Below, one piece after another: positions 23,278 through 32,812 of a stretch of 64,000 nt of DNA. The position numbers and the translations under genes were made by a program. The stretch covers positions 62,001 to 126,000 of the forward strand of contig JANRJC010000001.1 of the NCBI GenBank assembly GCA_033764335.1, in the 5' to 3' direction. Under the pieces are notes generated by a model that saw only the letters and a list, made by a program, of their open reading frames with translations, ran no database searches and was not told the origin of the DNA. Each line of letters starts with the position of its first letter. The stretch's first letter is position 1. This DNA is from JAGQVA01 sp033764335. Lineage in GTDB: Bacteria; Bacteroidota; Bacteroidia; J057.

Positions 23278-25017
23278 ATGAAAAAAATTTTACTTCCGCT
23301 TCTTCTGATTGGCGGGGTGCTCCGGCTAGCCGGCCAGGTGAATTTTGAAGATAAAGCCGGGCTTCAGGGGATAAATCACAACTATGGAATCTACTCACCC
23401 AGCGGGGGAGTGAGTTTTTATGATTTTAACAACGACGGATGGGATGACCTTACGCTCGCTACTCCGGCAGGCGAAAAACTCCATTTTTATAAAAATAATC
23501 ACGGCTCCTTCCAAAAAATAGCCGCACTTGTCAACCACAACGACCGCGCACAACAAGTCCTATGGGCCGACTATGACAATGACGGAGACCCTGACCTCTT
23601 CGTAACGGCCTCCGATGCGCCCAATCGCCTGTATCAAAACCAGGGAAACCTCCATCTCTCCGATGTAACCGCCCTCTCCGGCCTCCAAATGAACAATCTC
23701 CCTACTTATGGAGCGACTTGGGGAGACTACGACCGCGACGGCTGGCTTGATCTGTATTATGTGGACAGACCCAATGCCCTTGCGGGCCCCACCTCTGCCC
23801 ATCTCTACCGCAACAATGCTGACGGCACATTTACAGAAACCACCCTCGCCGCTCAGGTCGCCGATTCGGTTAAAATCCCCTGGGTTACTGCTTTTATTGA
23901 CATCAACAATGACCTTTGGCCGGATATATTTACGGCACAGGACAAACTTTCCAAAAACTCGCTGTTCAAAAACCTCGGCAACGGTACTTTTGCCAATATC
24001 AGTGCCGCAAGCGGTGCCAACCTTGCGATGAATTCCATGTCCGTAACTCCCGCCGATTTTGACCAGAATGGATACCTCGATATTTATATTACCAATACCA
24101 ACCAGGGAAATAAACTGCTACACAACAACGGCGACGAGACTTTCTCGGAAATGGCTGTTGCTGCGGGTGTACAGTTTCTCAGTATAAGCTGGGGCGCTCA
24201 GTTTGCCGACCTTGACAACGATACCGACCTTGACCTCTACGTAAGTGGTGCCGAAATCGGCAGTACAGGCCCCTTGTCCAGTGCCTGCTATCTCAACAAT
24301 GGAACAGGCCAATACAATAGGGTTACCAACAGTTTTGCGGGTGATACCGTCGCCAGTTATGCCAACGCCGTCGGAGATTTTAACCGCGACGGTTACCCCG
24401 ATCTCATGGTGATAAATGAAGAACCTTTCAACTCTCAACTCTGGCAAAATAGCGGAGGGAGCAATCACTGGATCAAAATCCGGCTTCAGGGAACACTCAG
24501 CAATCGCGAGGGTTTGGGAGCGTGGATTGAAGTATTTGCCGCAGGAGAAAAATACGTTCATTATACGCTGAGTGCCTCTGGCTTTCTCGGACAAAACTCC
24601 GCCACCCAAATCTTTGGACTGGGAACCGCCACTCAGGCCGATTCCGTAATCGTCCGGTGGCCCTCCGGAAATACCGATCATTTGTACAACCTCCCCGCAG
24701 GAAAAGACCTGACCATTGTCGAAGGAGGAACAACCTTCAACACCGGTATTTTTGCCGAAACAGTTTCCCTCCCACTAAAAATTTATCCAAATCCCGCCCA
24801 TGACTGGCTCACGCTGGAATGGGCCGGCAAATCGGCAGAAACGTTGGAAGTTCAATTGATAAACTCCGTCGGACAAACCCTCAGACAGGTTGAATGGAAA
24901 ACGGCCCTTTCCGGAAATTCGCTGCCCCTTCTTATTCAAAATTTCCCCGAGGGATTCTATCATCTCCGAATAATCAGTGTCGAAGGAATACAATCGTACC
25001 CCTTTTTGATTAAATAA
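23278..25017 (+). CDS. FG-GAP/VCBS repeat protein with ASPIC/UnbV domain and T9SS tail
   Basis: 579 residues from ATG 23278 (the frame opens at 23197, but MKKILLPLLLIGGVLRLAGQ is the signal peptide). Seven calcium-binding FG-GAP-like repeats follow (DFNNDGWDDL, DYDNDGDPDLF, DYDRDGWLDLYY, DINNDLWPDIF, DFDQNGYLDIY, DLDNDTDLDLY, DFNRDGYPDLM), forming a propeller. An ASPIC/UnbV domain runs from HWIKIRLQGTLSN to the conserved IVRWPSG. A Por-secretion tail (LKIYPNPAHDWLTLEW, FPEGFYHLRI) closes the protein. It should be secreted by the type IX system to the cell surface. Function beyond carbohydrate or protein binding is unknown. Confidence 0.88.
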   Translation: MKKILLPLLLIGGVLRLAGQVNFEDKAGLQGINHNYGIYSPSGGVSFYDFNNDGWDDLTLATPAGEKLHFYKNNHGSFQKIAALVNHNDRAQQVLWADYDNDGDPDLFVTASDAPNRLYQNQGNLHLSDVTALSGLQMNNLPTYGATWGDYDRDGWLDLYYVDRPNALAGPTSAHLYRNNADGTFTETTLAAQVADSVKIPWVTAFIDINNDLWPDIFTAQDKLSKNSLFKNLGNGTFANISAASGANLAMNSMSVTPADFDQNGYLDIYITNTNQGNKLLHNNGDETFSEMAVAAGVQFLSISWGAQFADLDNDTDLDLYVSGAEIGSTGPLSSACYLNNGTGQYNRVTNSFAGDTVASYANAVGDFNRDGYPDLMVINEEPFNSQLWQNSGGSNHWIKIRLQGTLSNREGLGAWIEVFAAGEKYVHYTLSASGFLGQNSATQIFGLGTATQADSVIVRWPSGNTDHLYNLPAGKDLTIVEGGTTFNTGIFAETVSLPLKIYPNPAHDWLTLEWAGKSAETLEVQLINSVGQTLRQVEWKTALSGNSLPLLIQNFPEGFYHLRIISVEGIQSYPFLIK

Positions 25018-25026
25018 ACCACCAAA

Positions 25027-26307
25027 ATGAGTACCCCTTCCCGTCCCGGTTTTCGCCATCCGCTGGCATGGATTCCCTCCCTGTACTTTACCCAGGGCAT
25101 TCCCTACGTGGCGATTGTCTCGCTTTCTGTAATTATGTACAAACGAATGGGAATCAACAATACCGATATAACCCTATATACTTCGTGGTTGTATCTTCCC
25201 TGGGTTATAAAACCCTTTTGGAGTCCTCTGGTAGAGGTACTGCGAACCAAGCGGTTTTGGATTGTTTGCATGCAACTGGTTTTGGGAGCGGGTTTTGCGG
25301 GAGTGGCCCTTATGCTCCCGTTCGAGGGCTTTTTTCGTTATTCCCTGCTGTTTTTCTGGTTGCTGGCTTTTAGCTCTGCCACACATGATATTGCCGCTGA
25401 CGGTTTTTATATGTTGGGGTTACGACAGGATCAGCAGGCATTTTATGTAGGGTTTCGCTCGACTTTTTACCGGCTGGCGATGATTACGGGTCAGGGATTG
25501 ATTGTGATTCTGGCGGGATTTTTGGAGAAAAAGGTCAACATTGTTTTTGCGTGGCAGGTAGCTTTGGGAGTATTAGTTGCGATTTTGGCGGCGATGGGTA
25601 TTTACCATTCTTTTATTTTGCCCAAAGTAGAAAGTGAACCTGAGAATCACCCTGACTTAAATAAAATTGTGAATGATTTCGGAGCGGTTTTCCTGAATTT
25701 TTTTCAGAAAAAGCAGATTCTGGTAGTAATTCTTTTCTTGCTTGTTTATCGCCTCGGAGAGGCGCAACTGGTCAAGATGGCCGCGCCGTTTATGCTGGAC
25801 GAAAGAGCCGAAGGCGGACTCGGACTTTCTACCGAGGTTGTGGGTTTCATTTACGGCACAGTGGGAGTGATTGCCCTTGTAGTGGGAGGGCTAATAGGAG
25901 GGATCGTCGCTTCCCTGAAAGGGCTAAAATACTGGATTTGGTGGATGGCACTGGCTATCAATCTCCCCAATTCGCTTTATATTTTTCTGGCGTACTTCCA
26001 ACCGGAATCCCTGTTTATCATTGCAGGATCCGTAGCGATCGAACAGTTAGGTTACGGTTTTGGCTTTACTGCTTATATGCTATTTTTGATATATACGGCA
26101 GAAGGAAAACACAAAACGGCCCATTATGCTCTGGGAACGGGTTTTATGGCATTGGGGATGATGCTGCCGGGAATGGTCAGCGGTTGGATTCAGCAGCAGA
26201 TCGGTTATGAGCATTTTTTTATATGGGTATTAGTTGCCACACTGCCCGGTTTTGTCCTGATTAAATTTCTAAAAATAGACCCTGAATTTGGCAAAAAACA
26301 TGAATAA
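25027..26307 (+). CDS. ampG: AmpG-family MFS transporter (muropeptide permease)
   Basis: 426 residues with about 12 hydrophobic segments and the MFS layout. The opening WIPSLYFTQGIPYVAIV, the D/R-rich loop LRTKRFWI and ATHDIAADGFYMLGL are characteristic of the AmpG branch, which carries GlcNAc-anhydroMurNAc peptides from the periplasm into the cytoplasm. The stop overlaps the start of the next gene, a NagZ-like glucosaminidase, by 8 bases, which strongly supports a role in peptidoglycan recycling. It is 9 bases after the secreted FG-GAP gene, so it may share that transcript. Confidence 0.82.
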   Translation: MSTPSRPGFRHPLAWIPSLYFTQGIPYVAIVSLSVIMYKRMGINNTDITLYTSWLYLPWVIKPFWSPLVEVLRTKRFWIVCMQLVLGAGFAGVALMLPFEGFFRYSLLFFWLLAFSSATHDIAADGFYMLGLRQDQQAFYVGFRSTFYRLAMITGQGLIVILAGFLEKKVNIVFAWQVALGVLVAILAAMGIYHSFILPKVESEPENHPDLNKIVNDFGAVFLNFFQKKQILVVILFLLVYRLGEAQLVKMAAPFMLDERAEGGLGLSTEVVGFIYGTVGVIALVVGGLIGGIVASLKGLKYWIWWMALAINLPNSLYIFLAYFQPESLFIIAGSVAIEQLGYGFGFTAYMLFLIYTAEGKHKTAHYALGTGFMALGMMLPGMVSGWIQQQIGYEHFFIWVLVATLPGFVLIKFLKIDPEFGKKHE

Positions 26308-27982
26308 ACGTCCCACATTTCTAGCTTATCTTCATCACGATTGGGTAAACCAACAACTAAATCGCCTGAGCCTTAGCGAAAAAATTGCCCAACTCATTCA
26401 CGTTGCTACCTGGTCCAATCGCGAGGAAAGTCATTACCGCGAGATTGAAAACCTGATCCGGGAATATGGCATCGGCGGACTCACTTTCTTTCAGGGAGAC
26501 CCGCTGACCCAGGCGACCCTGACCAATCGCTACCAATCCGCTTCTTCCCTGCCGCTGATGATTTCTCTTGACGCCGAATGGGGCCTCGCCATGCGGCTCA
26601 ACGAAACTGTGCGGTTTCCCTACCAAATGGCGCTCGGAGCCGTGCAGGACAATTCGCTGATCTACGAAATGGGGCGAGAAATCGGAAGGCAGTGCCGAAG
26701 GTTGGGCGTACATGTCAATTTCGCTCCGGATGTGGACATCAACACCCATCCCGACAATCCGGTTATTGGTTTTCGTTCCTTTGGATCTGACCGCGAAGCG
26801 GTTTTTCAAAAGGCTAAAGCCTATATGAAGGGTATGCAGGAAGAAAACGTTATGGCGGTAGCCAAACATTTCCCCGGGCACGGGGACACCCATGCAGACT
26901 CTCACTTTACCCTGCCGATATTAAAACACAGCCGCCAAAGACTCGAAGAAATCGAACTCTACCCTTACCGCCAGCTTATCCCTGAAGGTATTGACGGTGT
27001 TATGACTTCCCATCTGCATGTGCCGACTCTTGACCCCGATCCCGGCTCAGTGGCCTCTCTTTCCCCCCGGATTATACAAGACCTACTTATGCAACAGATG
27101 GGCTTTGAAGGGCTGATTTTCACCGATGCACTTGATATGAAGGGTGTGGCGGCCTTCCGCACGCCTGCGGAGGTAAACCTGCAAGCCTTCCTTGCCGGAA
27201 ACGACGCTCTTGTGTTCTGCACCGATGTCAAAGGCTCTATTGAAAAAATAAAGGAAACCGTCATAGCAGGTACAATAAACGAAGTCGAAATAGAACGCCG
27301 CTGCCGAAAAATACTGGCGGCCAAATACGCCCTGGGCCTAAACGATTACCAGCCGGTTTCGCTTACAGGCCTGGCCGAAGATTTAAATAATGCCCATGCC
27401 GAAAAACTCAATAAAAAGCTGGCCGAAGAAAGCCTTACTTTTTACCCTTCCGCCCCTACCCCTTCACCCTTAAAACCGGGTGAGAAAACGGCTTCACTGG
27501 CCATTTTTGCACAGAAGGAACAATCCGAAAAGAACCTTATCCACCACGGATTTCAGCGCACCAATGAAAGAATACAGGCCGAAGGGCAAACCCTCTTCCA
27601 ACAGATTCTGACTCAGTATGGAGTAGAAAGTTTTATAATTGGACATTCACCGGACGAAAAAGAAATCAAGGAAATCCATCTTCAACTGGAAAAATATGAC
27701 CACCTGATTGTCAGCCTGCACGATATGCAGATTAAAGCCGTTCATGGCTTTGGTATCACCCCCAATATTATCCAACTAGTGGAAAAACTGGCTGATTCCG
27801 GCAAGGTCAGGCTGGTGGTTTTTGGCAGTGCTTATAGTTTGCGAAAATTCAAACTGCCGGCGGATAGGTGTTCGGTACTTCTTGCCTACCAGGAAACCCC
27901 CTTCACACAGACTGCTGCCGCTGAAATTTTGGCAGGAAAAAACTTCGCAAAGGGTCAAATTCCTGTGGTCATAAATCATTAA
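26300..27982 (+). CDS. Family 3 glycoside hydrolase, NagZ-like beta-N-acetylglucosaminidase
   Basis: 560 residues from ATG 26300, which lies in the overlap with ampG (a TTG at 26288 is less likely). The (beta/alpha)8 domain holds VNFAPDVDIN, AVAKHFPGHGDTHADSH (the Asp/His acid-base dyad loop of NagZ) and the nucleophile Asp in IFTDALDMKGV. After about residue 350 there is a second, GH3 C-like domain (LTFYPSAPTPSPL, QIKAVHGFGITPN, RLVVFGSAYSLRKF) that proteobacterial NagZ (~340 residues) lacks. No signal peptide, so it should act on imported muropeptides in the cytoplasm, removing GlcNAc. Confidence 0.87.
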   Translation: MNKRPTFLAYLHHDWVNQQLNRLSLSEKIAQLIHVATWSNREESHYREIENLIREYGIGGLTFFQGDPLTQATLTNRYQSASSLPLMISLDAEWGLAMRLNETVRFPYQMALGAVQDNSLIYEMGREIGRQCRRLGVHVNFAPDVDINTHPDNPVIGFRSFGSDREAVFQKAKAYMKGMQEENVMAVAKHFPGHGDTHADSHFTLPILKHSRQRLEEIELYPYRQLIPEGIDGVMTSHLHVPTLDPDPGSVASLSPRIIQDLLMQQMGFEGLIFTDALDMKGVAAFRTPAEVNLQAFLAGNDALVFCTDVKGSIEKIKETVIAGTINEVEIERRCRKILAAKYALGLNDYQPVSLTGLAEDLNNAHAEKLNKKLAEESLTFYPSAPTPSPLKPGEKTASLAIFAQKEQSEKNLIHHGFQRTNERIQAEGQTLFQQILTQYGVESFIIGHSPDEKEIKEIHLQLEKYDHLIVSLHDMQIKAVHGFGITPNIIQLVEKLADSGKVRLVVFGSAYSLRKFKLPADRCSVLLAYQETPFTQTAAAEILAGKNFAKGQIPVVINH

Positions 27983-28159
27983 AATGATAAAGTAGCATTA
28001 TTCATCTGTTTTTTTAAATAAAAAGCTAAAAATCAATAAAATATGTATCAAAATTATTCACAATCTGTTTTCAGATGTGGATAATTTGCTTTAATTTTAG
28101 AGCATACTCAGGTGGGTGTGTGTTTCATAGTTTCTAAATTGTCTTATCGGTTGTTGCCC

Positions 28160-29410
28160 GTGAAAAAAATTGTATTTTACCTGGCCACTGTTTCCCTCAT
28201 TTTATTTTCATCCGGTTGTGAAAATCAACCGTCAGCCACGATTTCGGTTTTTCCGAAACTCCCTGCTCCCGGACTGAAAAGAATGTCTCAGGAGCAGTTT
28301 GGCATAGATGTCAATTCTATGAAGGTGGTACAATCCAATTTTGAACGCAACCAGTTTCTGACCGATGTGCTGTTGGAACACAACGTGGCCCCGGATGTCA
28401 TTGATGAAGTTGCCAAAAAATCGGAATCGGTATTTGATGTACGTCGCATGCGGGCCGGCAATTCGTTTACGATTCTAAAAAATGGTGCCCACAAGGTAAA
28501 CTATTTTATTTACGAAAAAACTCCTGCCGACTATGTGGTTTTTGACCTTCGCGACAGCGTGCAGATTTACGAAGGCAGGAAGCGGGTAAACATCCAGGAA
28601 AAGACGATATCCGGTGCGATTCATTCTTCTTTGTTTGAAACAATACAGGAAAATGGATTGGATGCACGTCTCGGTAAACTACTGGAAGAGGTATATGCCT
28701 GGTCCGTGGATTTCTTTCACCTGGAGAAAGGCGATTATTTTAAAGTCATCTATGAAGAAGAATTTGTAGATGGCGAGTCTATCGGTATTGGAAGAATCGT
28801 GGCTTCGGTTTTCCATCATCAGGGGCACGATTATTTTGCGATCAGTTATGCCCAAAATGGCGAGGTTGAATATTTTGACGAAGAGGGCCGTAGCCTGCGC
28901 AAAGAGTTGCTGAAGGCTCCTATTAAGTATTCCCGACTGAGTGCCCGTTATTCTAAAAATCAGCCCGAAACCGACCAGAATAAAGACAAAGAAGTGGACT
29001 ACGCCGCTCCGGCAGGTACTCCGGTATATGCAGTGGGAAATGGAGAGGTCATCCGTGCCAAGTTCCGCAAAGGCCTCGGGAATCATATTCGCATCAAACA
29101 CGGCATTTATACCACTCAATACTCCCATCTTTCCAAAATCGCCGCCGGTATTCGGGAAGGCAATGAAATCCGGCAAGGCGATATTATTGGTTATGTCGGC
29201 AACTCCGGTGATGCAGCCAACCCTCGTATCAGTTTCCGTGTCTGGGAAAATGGGAAAGTTGTAAACCCCGCAGCCCTTTCTCTTCCCTCGGTTGAGGTCG
29301 TAAGTGCCGAAAATATGGACAACTTCCAGAGTATTACCGTCAAAATGCTCAAAAAATTGGAAGGAGTAAAAGTAAAATCCGGATCCCAAATATTGGTGAT
29401 GAGAGACTAA
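28160..29410 (+). CDS. LytM/M23-fold lipoprotein with lost zinc ligands
   Basis: 416 residues from GTG 28160 (the frame opens at an upstream GTG, 28112). Leader MKKIVFYLATVSLILFSSGC has a lipobox. A central beta region (AGNSFTILKNG, EKGDYFKVIYEEEFVDG) matches the N-terminal part of envelope M23 peptidases, and the LytM domain is recognisable by VDYAAPAGTPVYAVGNG, HIRIKHGIYTTQYSHL and GNSGDAANP. The first zinc His/Asp region (usually HxGxDYAAP) reads KDKEVDYAAP and the final HLH reads RIS in NPRISFRVW. Two zinc sites are gone. It is probably a regulator or binder rather than an endopeptidase. Confidence 0.85.
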   Translation: MKKIVFYLATVSLILFSSGCENQPSATISVFPKLPAPGLKRMSQEQFGIDVNSMKVVQSNFERNQFLTDVLLEHNVAPDVIDEVAKKSESVFDVRRMRAGNSFTILKNGAHKVNYFIYEKTPADYVVFDLRDSVQIYEGRKRVNIQEKTISGAIHSSLFETIQENGLDARLGKLLEEVYAWSVDFFHLEKGDYFKVIYEEEFVDGESIGIGRIVASVFHHQGHDYFAISYAQNGEVEYFDEEGRSLRKELLKAPIKYSRLSARYSKNQPETDQNKDKEVDYAAPAGTPVYAVGNGEVIRAKFRKGLGNHIRIKHGIYTTQYSHLSKIAAGIREGNEIRQGDIIGYVGNSGDAANPRISFRVWENGKVVNPAALSLPSVEVVSAENMDNFQSITVKMLKKLEGVKVKSGSQILVMRD

Positions 29411-29616
29411 TATCTTCTGATTCCTCCCCTGCCTTTACCATTTATGAAATAAAAAAGTTTTTTCATACAGAAATAACAACCGTTCACAACCCGGCCCAGA
29501 ATTTGCAAAGTTAGATAAAAGGAGTTTTAATATACGCCAACAACACCGTGCTACTTACCCGAAAGGGTCATTCAGAGCTTTTCCTGTTACAATCTGTCAT
29601 AAAAGTTAGTACGAAG

Positions 29617-30144
29617 ATGAAATATACCTCTACCCTCACCCTCTCTATTCTCTTTTGCTCGGGACTGTTCGCCCAGAATAATTGGTTTATTCCCTTTGGA
29701 CAATCCAAAGAAGATGTCAAATCTTTTTTAGGCACAAGAGATTATATCGCCCAGGTTCAGGAAGACCCGGAAATGCAAAGTGTACGAGCGGTATTGGACA
29801 AAGACAAACATGTTGAATACGCTTTTGATACCAACGATGCGCTTTATGCTACCACGGTTACCCGCAATTATTCGGACAAAAAAGTTGCAAAGGAAATCCA
29901 GAAAGACTGTATAGACTACATGGGTAACGTCTGCATAGAAGAAATTACCGCCAATTCTAATGACAATATCATCTGTTACACCGCTGTCACAGAAGCGAAA
30001 ATTATCAAACTTTTTGTCATCAATCACCCGCGGAGCACAACCCTAACCCTTTCTTCTGTCAGTCGCACCGTTGGTCCTATGATTCAGGAGAAGGATTTTT
30101 TCTACGAAATTGAACTTCTTCAAAGAAAATTCATCTCCAATTGA
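29617..30144 (+). CDS. Small exported protein, unrecognised
   Basis: 175 residues from ATG 29617 (the frame opens at 29548 but MKYTSTLTLSILFCSGLFAQ is a typical signal peptide). The mature part begins NNWFIPFGQSKEDVKSFLG, then alternates charged strands (HVEYAFDTNDALYATTV, NIICYTAVTEAKIIKLFVIN) with two Cys near CIDYMGNVCIEE that might form a disulphide. I know no family for it. It is followed by a strong terminator and faces the DUF3352 gene. The 206 bases before it (29411-29616) hold no recognisable element. Confidence 0.55.
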   Translation: MKYTSTLTLSILFCSGLFAQNNWFIPFGQSKEDVKSFLGTRDYIAQVQEDPEMQSVRAVLDKDKHVEYAFDTNDALYATTVTRNYSDKKVAKEIQKDCIDYMGNVCIEEITANSNDNIICYTAVTEAKIIKLFVINHPRSTTLTLSSVSRTVGPMIQEKDFFYEIELLQRKFISN

Positions 30145-30175
30145 ACAGAAAATACTAATTCTTCCGTATAATTCG

Positions 30176-30205
30176 GGCTGTCTAAAAAATAGACAGCCTT
30201 TTTTT
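30176..30205 (+). terminator. Rho-independent terminator
   Basis: Perfect 9-bp stem ggctgtcta (30176-30184) and tagacagcc (30190-30198), loop of five A, then seven T. It separates two convergent genes and overlaps the stop region of the minus-strand DUF3352 gene. Confidence 0.92.
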
Positions 30206-31871
30206 ATCTCAATACGGCACTCTCCGGCGGGAAAAATCCGGTGTATAAATACGCCTCGTACATTTCACCGGAAGGCGATAACTGAAAGCCCACATTGGGA
30301 AAACTCATAAAATACTCCTGATTTTTCTGCATATCCTGACGTGCCGTAGCATCCAGCGTAGTCATATAATAGTTCAGAAATCGCTCATTGTTGATATAGG
30401 TAAAAATACTGGAAGAGGGGGAAAAATGCCCCGAAAAATCCTCATAACTCTTGTCCCGCCCCAATACATTTTCAGCCAGATACTGATCTATCACATACTG
30501 AAGTGCGGTCGTATCATTGGAAAAAACCACATAATCGTCAATATAGGTGAAGTGAGGTTTTTCGATTCGGGAAAATAATTTTTTGAAGAAAATTTTAAAA
30601 AATCCCCGAAGCTCCAGATACTTGATGGTATATCCCTGGTAATCCAACTCCTCAAATTTTACCGGCGTTTTTCCAATGCGTTTGGTTACATAGTCGAGCC
30701 TCTCTTTCACCTGATCATAATCATCAAAATGAAGCATAGCGTAATAGGCATATTGCGCCGTGTCGGAAGAAACCGGCACAACCGCCGTCACGATTTCATC
30801 CGTCATCCAACTAAAAAAATCTCTTTCAAACTCGATCTTCAAAAGTTTTTCGATCCGGTCTTTGTTTTTATCCATGCTTTTGTACGCCTCCGGATCAGAT
30901 TCTGCATAATAGGCATCAAACCGCCGATAGAAGTCGGCAAAGTCAGCAAACCCCAGGGAAGTAAACATGGCAGTATTTGCCGGCAGTACATTCTGCGCCT
31001 GTACCCTCCCCTGCCCTACTTCTTTAAACACCTGCAAAAAAGAACCTACAGAGTCCATTTGTTTAATAAAACCCTCCATCTCCACTTTGTCATCTTCTAT
31101 ACTCAGATCAAACCCGCCAAAGGAGAGAATTTCGTTTATCCCGTCCAACATCTCAGGCATTTCACTGGTATAGGCGAGGATAAATTTATCAATAACCGAA
31201 AAATTCATATAGATCGAATAAAGCTCGCTGCGGTCGGTTTTTTCGCGCACTTTCGTAAAGTCGGGTTTGGTAGTGATACTTTCCTTCTCAGACTGGTCAA
31301 TGGCTTTTTTGATCAGGTCGGTCCGGTAGGAGGTGATTAGTACATTATCCACTACTGCGAGCGAAAGTGTTTCCTTATAAACTTTGTCGTAGAGGTTATA
31401 AATTTCGATGTTGAAATATTTTTCGGTTGTGACCCCATACCCCAGGCTTTCAAACAAAGGAACTGTCAGCGGTTTGAGTTTGGGCAGTTTACGTCCTTTG
31501 CCTTTTAGATCTACTAAAATCAGGAATTCATAATCTTGCCGGGAAATCATGTGCGCCGAAATCACCAGATCACCGAGCTTTATAAAGTCCACCAGCGTCT
31601 GATTGGCTTTCAGTAGCGAATCCAGGTAATCCGCAGACTCCGTAATATCGGCAAAATATTCTATTCCCTTCAGGTATTGCCAGACTTCGGTATCGCTGAG
31701 ATCCTGCCAGTCACCGACAGGCCGGTCAGACTCGATAGCATAAACAAAATCGTGAGGCACAAAAGAAAAAAGGTCGCGTTCTTCCGCGTCCAGATCAATA
31801 AAAAAATAACCGGCTACAGCGGCAACTGCCAGCAGCAACACGAAAAGGATAATTTTAAAGAAGGTTTTCAT
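30204..31871 (-). CDS. DUF3352 membrane-anchored protein
   Basis: 555 residues. One N-terminal hydrophobic segment (FKIILFVLLLAVAAVAGYFF) without a cleavage or lipobox signal, so it is probably a membrane anchor with the body outside. The body opens LFSFVPHDFVYAIES, the usual DUF3352 start, and contains AMFTSLGFADFADFYRRF, FFSWMTDEIVTAVV, YYAMLHFDDYDQVKERL and FTYIDDYVVFSNDTTAL, all DUF3352-like. Function unknown. It is separated by 18 bases from the upstream glycosyltransferase gene and probably cotranscribed. Confidence 0.8.
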   Translation of the reverse strand: MKTFFKIILFVLLLAVAAVAGYFFIDLDAEERDLFSFVPHDFVYAIESDRPVGDWQDLSDTEVWQYLKGIEYFADITESADYLDSLLKANQTLVDFIKLGDLVISAHMISRQDYEFLILVDLKGKGRKLPKLKPLTVPLFESLGYGVTTEKYFNIEIYNLYDKVYKETLSLAVVDNVLITSYRTDLIKKAIDQSEKESITTKPDFTKVREKTDRSELYSIYMNFSVIDKFILAYTSEMPEMLDGINEILSFGGFDLSIEDDKVEMEGFIKQMDSVGSFLQVFKEVGQGRVQAQNVLPANTAMFTSLGFADFADFYRRFDAYYAESDPEAYKSMDKNKDRIEKLLKIEFERDFFSWMTDEIVTAVVPVSSDTAQYAYYAMLHFDDYDQVKERLDYVTKRIGKTPVKFEELDYQGYTIKYLELRGFFKIFFKKLFSRIEKPHFTYIDDYVVFSNDTTALQYVIDQYLAENVLGRDKSYEDFSGHFSPSSSIFTYINNERFLNYYMTTLDATARQDMQKNQEYFMSFPNVGFQLSPSGEMYEAYLYTGFFPPESAVLR

Positions 31872-31889
31872 GAAACCACTATATTAAGA

Positions 31890-32690
31890 TTAAGAAGACG
31901 GGAGGGTTTTTACGGTATCGGAGTCCAGAATCAGTTTACGACCTGAAGTCAGATTATATATCGGTGATTTTACCAGTTTTATTTTATTGAGCAGATATAA
32001 AATCGAAACCCGCAAAACCCCCAGGCCATAAACAACACTTCGCGAGAAATTGATGGAGGAAGCCTCTTTAAAATATTTGGTCGGGCAGGTAACTTCGCCG
32101 ATGATATAACCGGCATAAGCAATCTGTCCCAGCATCTCGTTGTCAAAAACAAAATCGTCGCTATTTTCTTCCAATGGCAGTTTCATCAGGATTTCTCGCG
32201 AAAAAGCGCGGTAGCCGGTATGATATTCGGCCAGTTTCTGATTCATGAGCAGATTCTGGAAAAAAGTAAGCCCCCTGTTTGCGATATACTTGTAGAGCGG
32301 CATGCCACCGGTACGCGCCCCTTTTCCGAGGATACGGGAGCCTAACATCACGGGGAAAAGCCCGTTGGCAATCGGATAAATCATTGCCTCCAAAAGCAGA
32401 GGAGTATATTGATAATCAGGGTGTAACATGACCACAATATCAGCACCCGCGGCAAGAGCCGCAGCATAACAAGTCTTCTGATTGCCCCCATAACCGCGAT
32501 TAGCCGGATGGCGGATTACTTTATGGACGCCCAGTCGTTCCGCCTTCCCGGCAGTATCATCACTGCTTTTGTCGTCCACCAGGATCACTTCGTCCACAAT
32601 ATCAAAAGGTATTTCCCTAAAAGTCGCTTCCAGCGTACTTTCTGCATTATAGGCGGGCATTACCACCACAACTTTTTTTCCTTTTACCAT
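31890..32690 (-). CDS. Family 2 glycosyltransferase (dolichyl-phosphate sugar synthase type)
   Basis: 266 residues from ATG 32690 (a GTG at 32708 is in frame). GT-A fold: VVVVMPAYNAESTL, VILVDDKSSDDT (first DD), VIRHPANRGYGGNQKTC, the DxD-equivalent MLHPDYQYTP, and SRILG. EYHTGYRAFSREIL is the acceptor-side motif of DPM1-like enzymes that move a sugar to polyprenyl phosphate. No C-terminal transmembrane region is evident, only a moderately hydrophobic VVYGLGVLRVSILYLLNKI. It could supply a lipid-linked sugar for surface glycans. Family call is firm and substrate is unknown. Confidence 0.88.
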   Translation of the reverse strand: MVKGKKVVVVMPAYNAESTLEATFREIPFDIVDEVILVDDKSSDDTAGKAERLGVHKVIRHPANRGYGGNQKTCYAAALAAGADIVVMLHPDYQYTPLLLEAMIYPIANGLFPVMLGSRILGKGARTGGMPLYKYIANRGLTFFQNLLMNQKLAEYHTGYRAFSREILMKLPLEENSDDFVFDNEMLGQIAYAGYIIGEVTCPTKYFKEASSINFSRSVVYGLGVLRVSILYLLNKIKLVKSPIYNLTSGRKLILDSDTVKTLPSS

Positions 32691-32812
32691 AACGATGGTT
32701 TCGGGCACAAATTAAGGATAATTCTCCACTCTCGCCATAACATATACCCAATTCGATTTACACTGGTATTTCCACAAAAAAAACTTACTTTCAACCCACA
32801 ATTCATGTTTCG

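Noticed and set aside
28679..29389. Open frame antisense to the LytM-like lipoprotein
   Set aside because: It mirrors the codon pattern of the conserved plus-strand gene and has no domain of its own.
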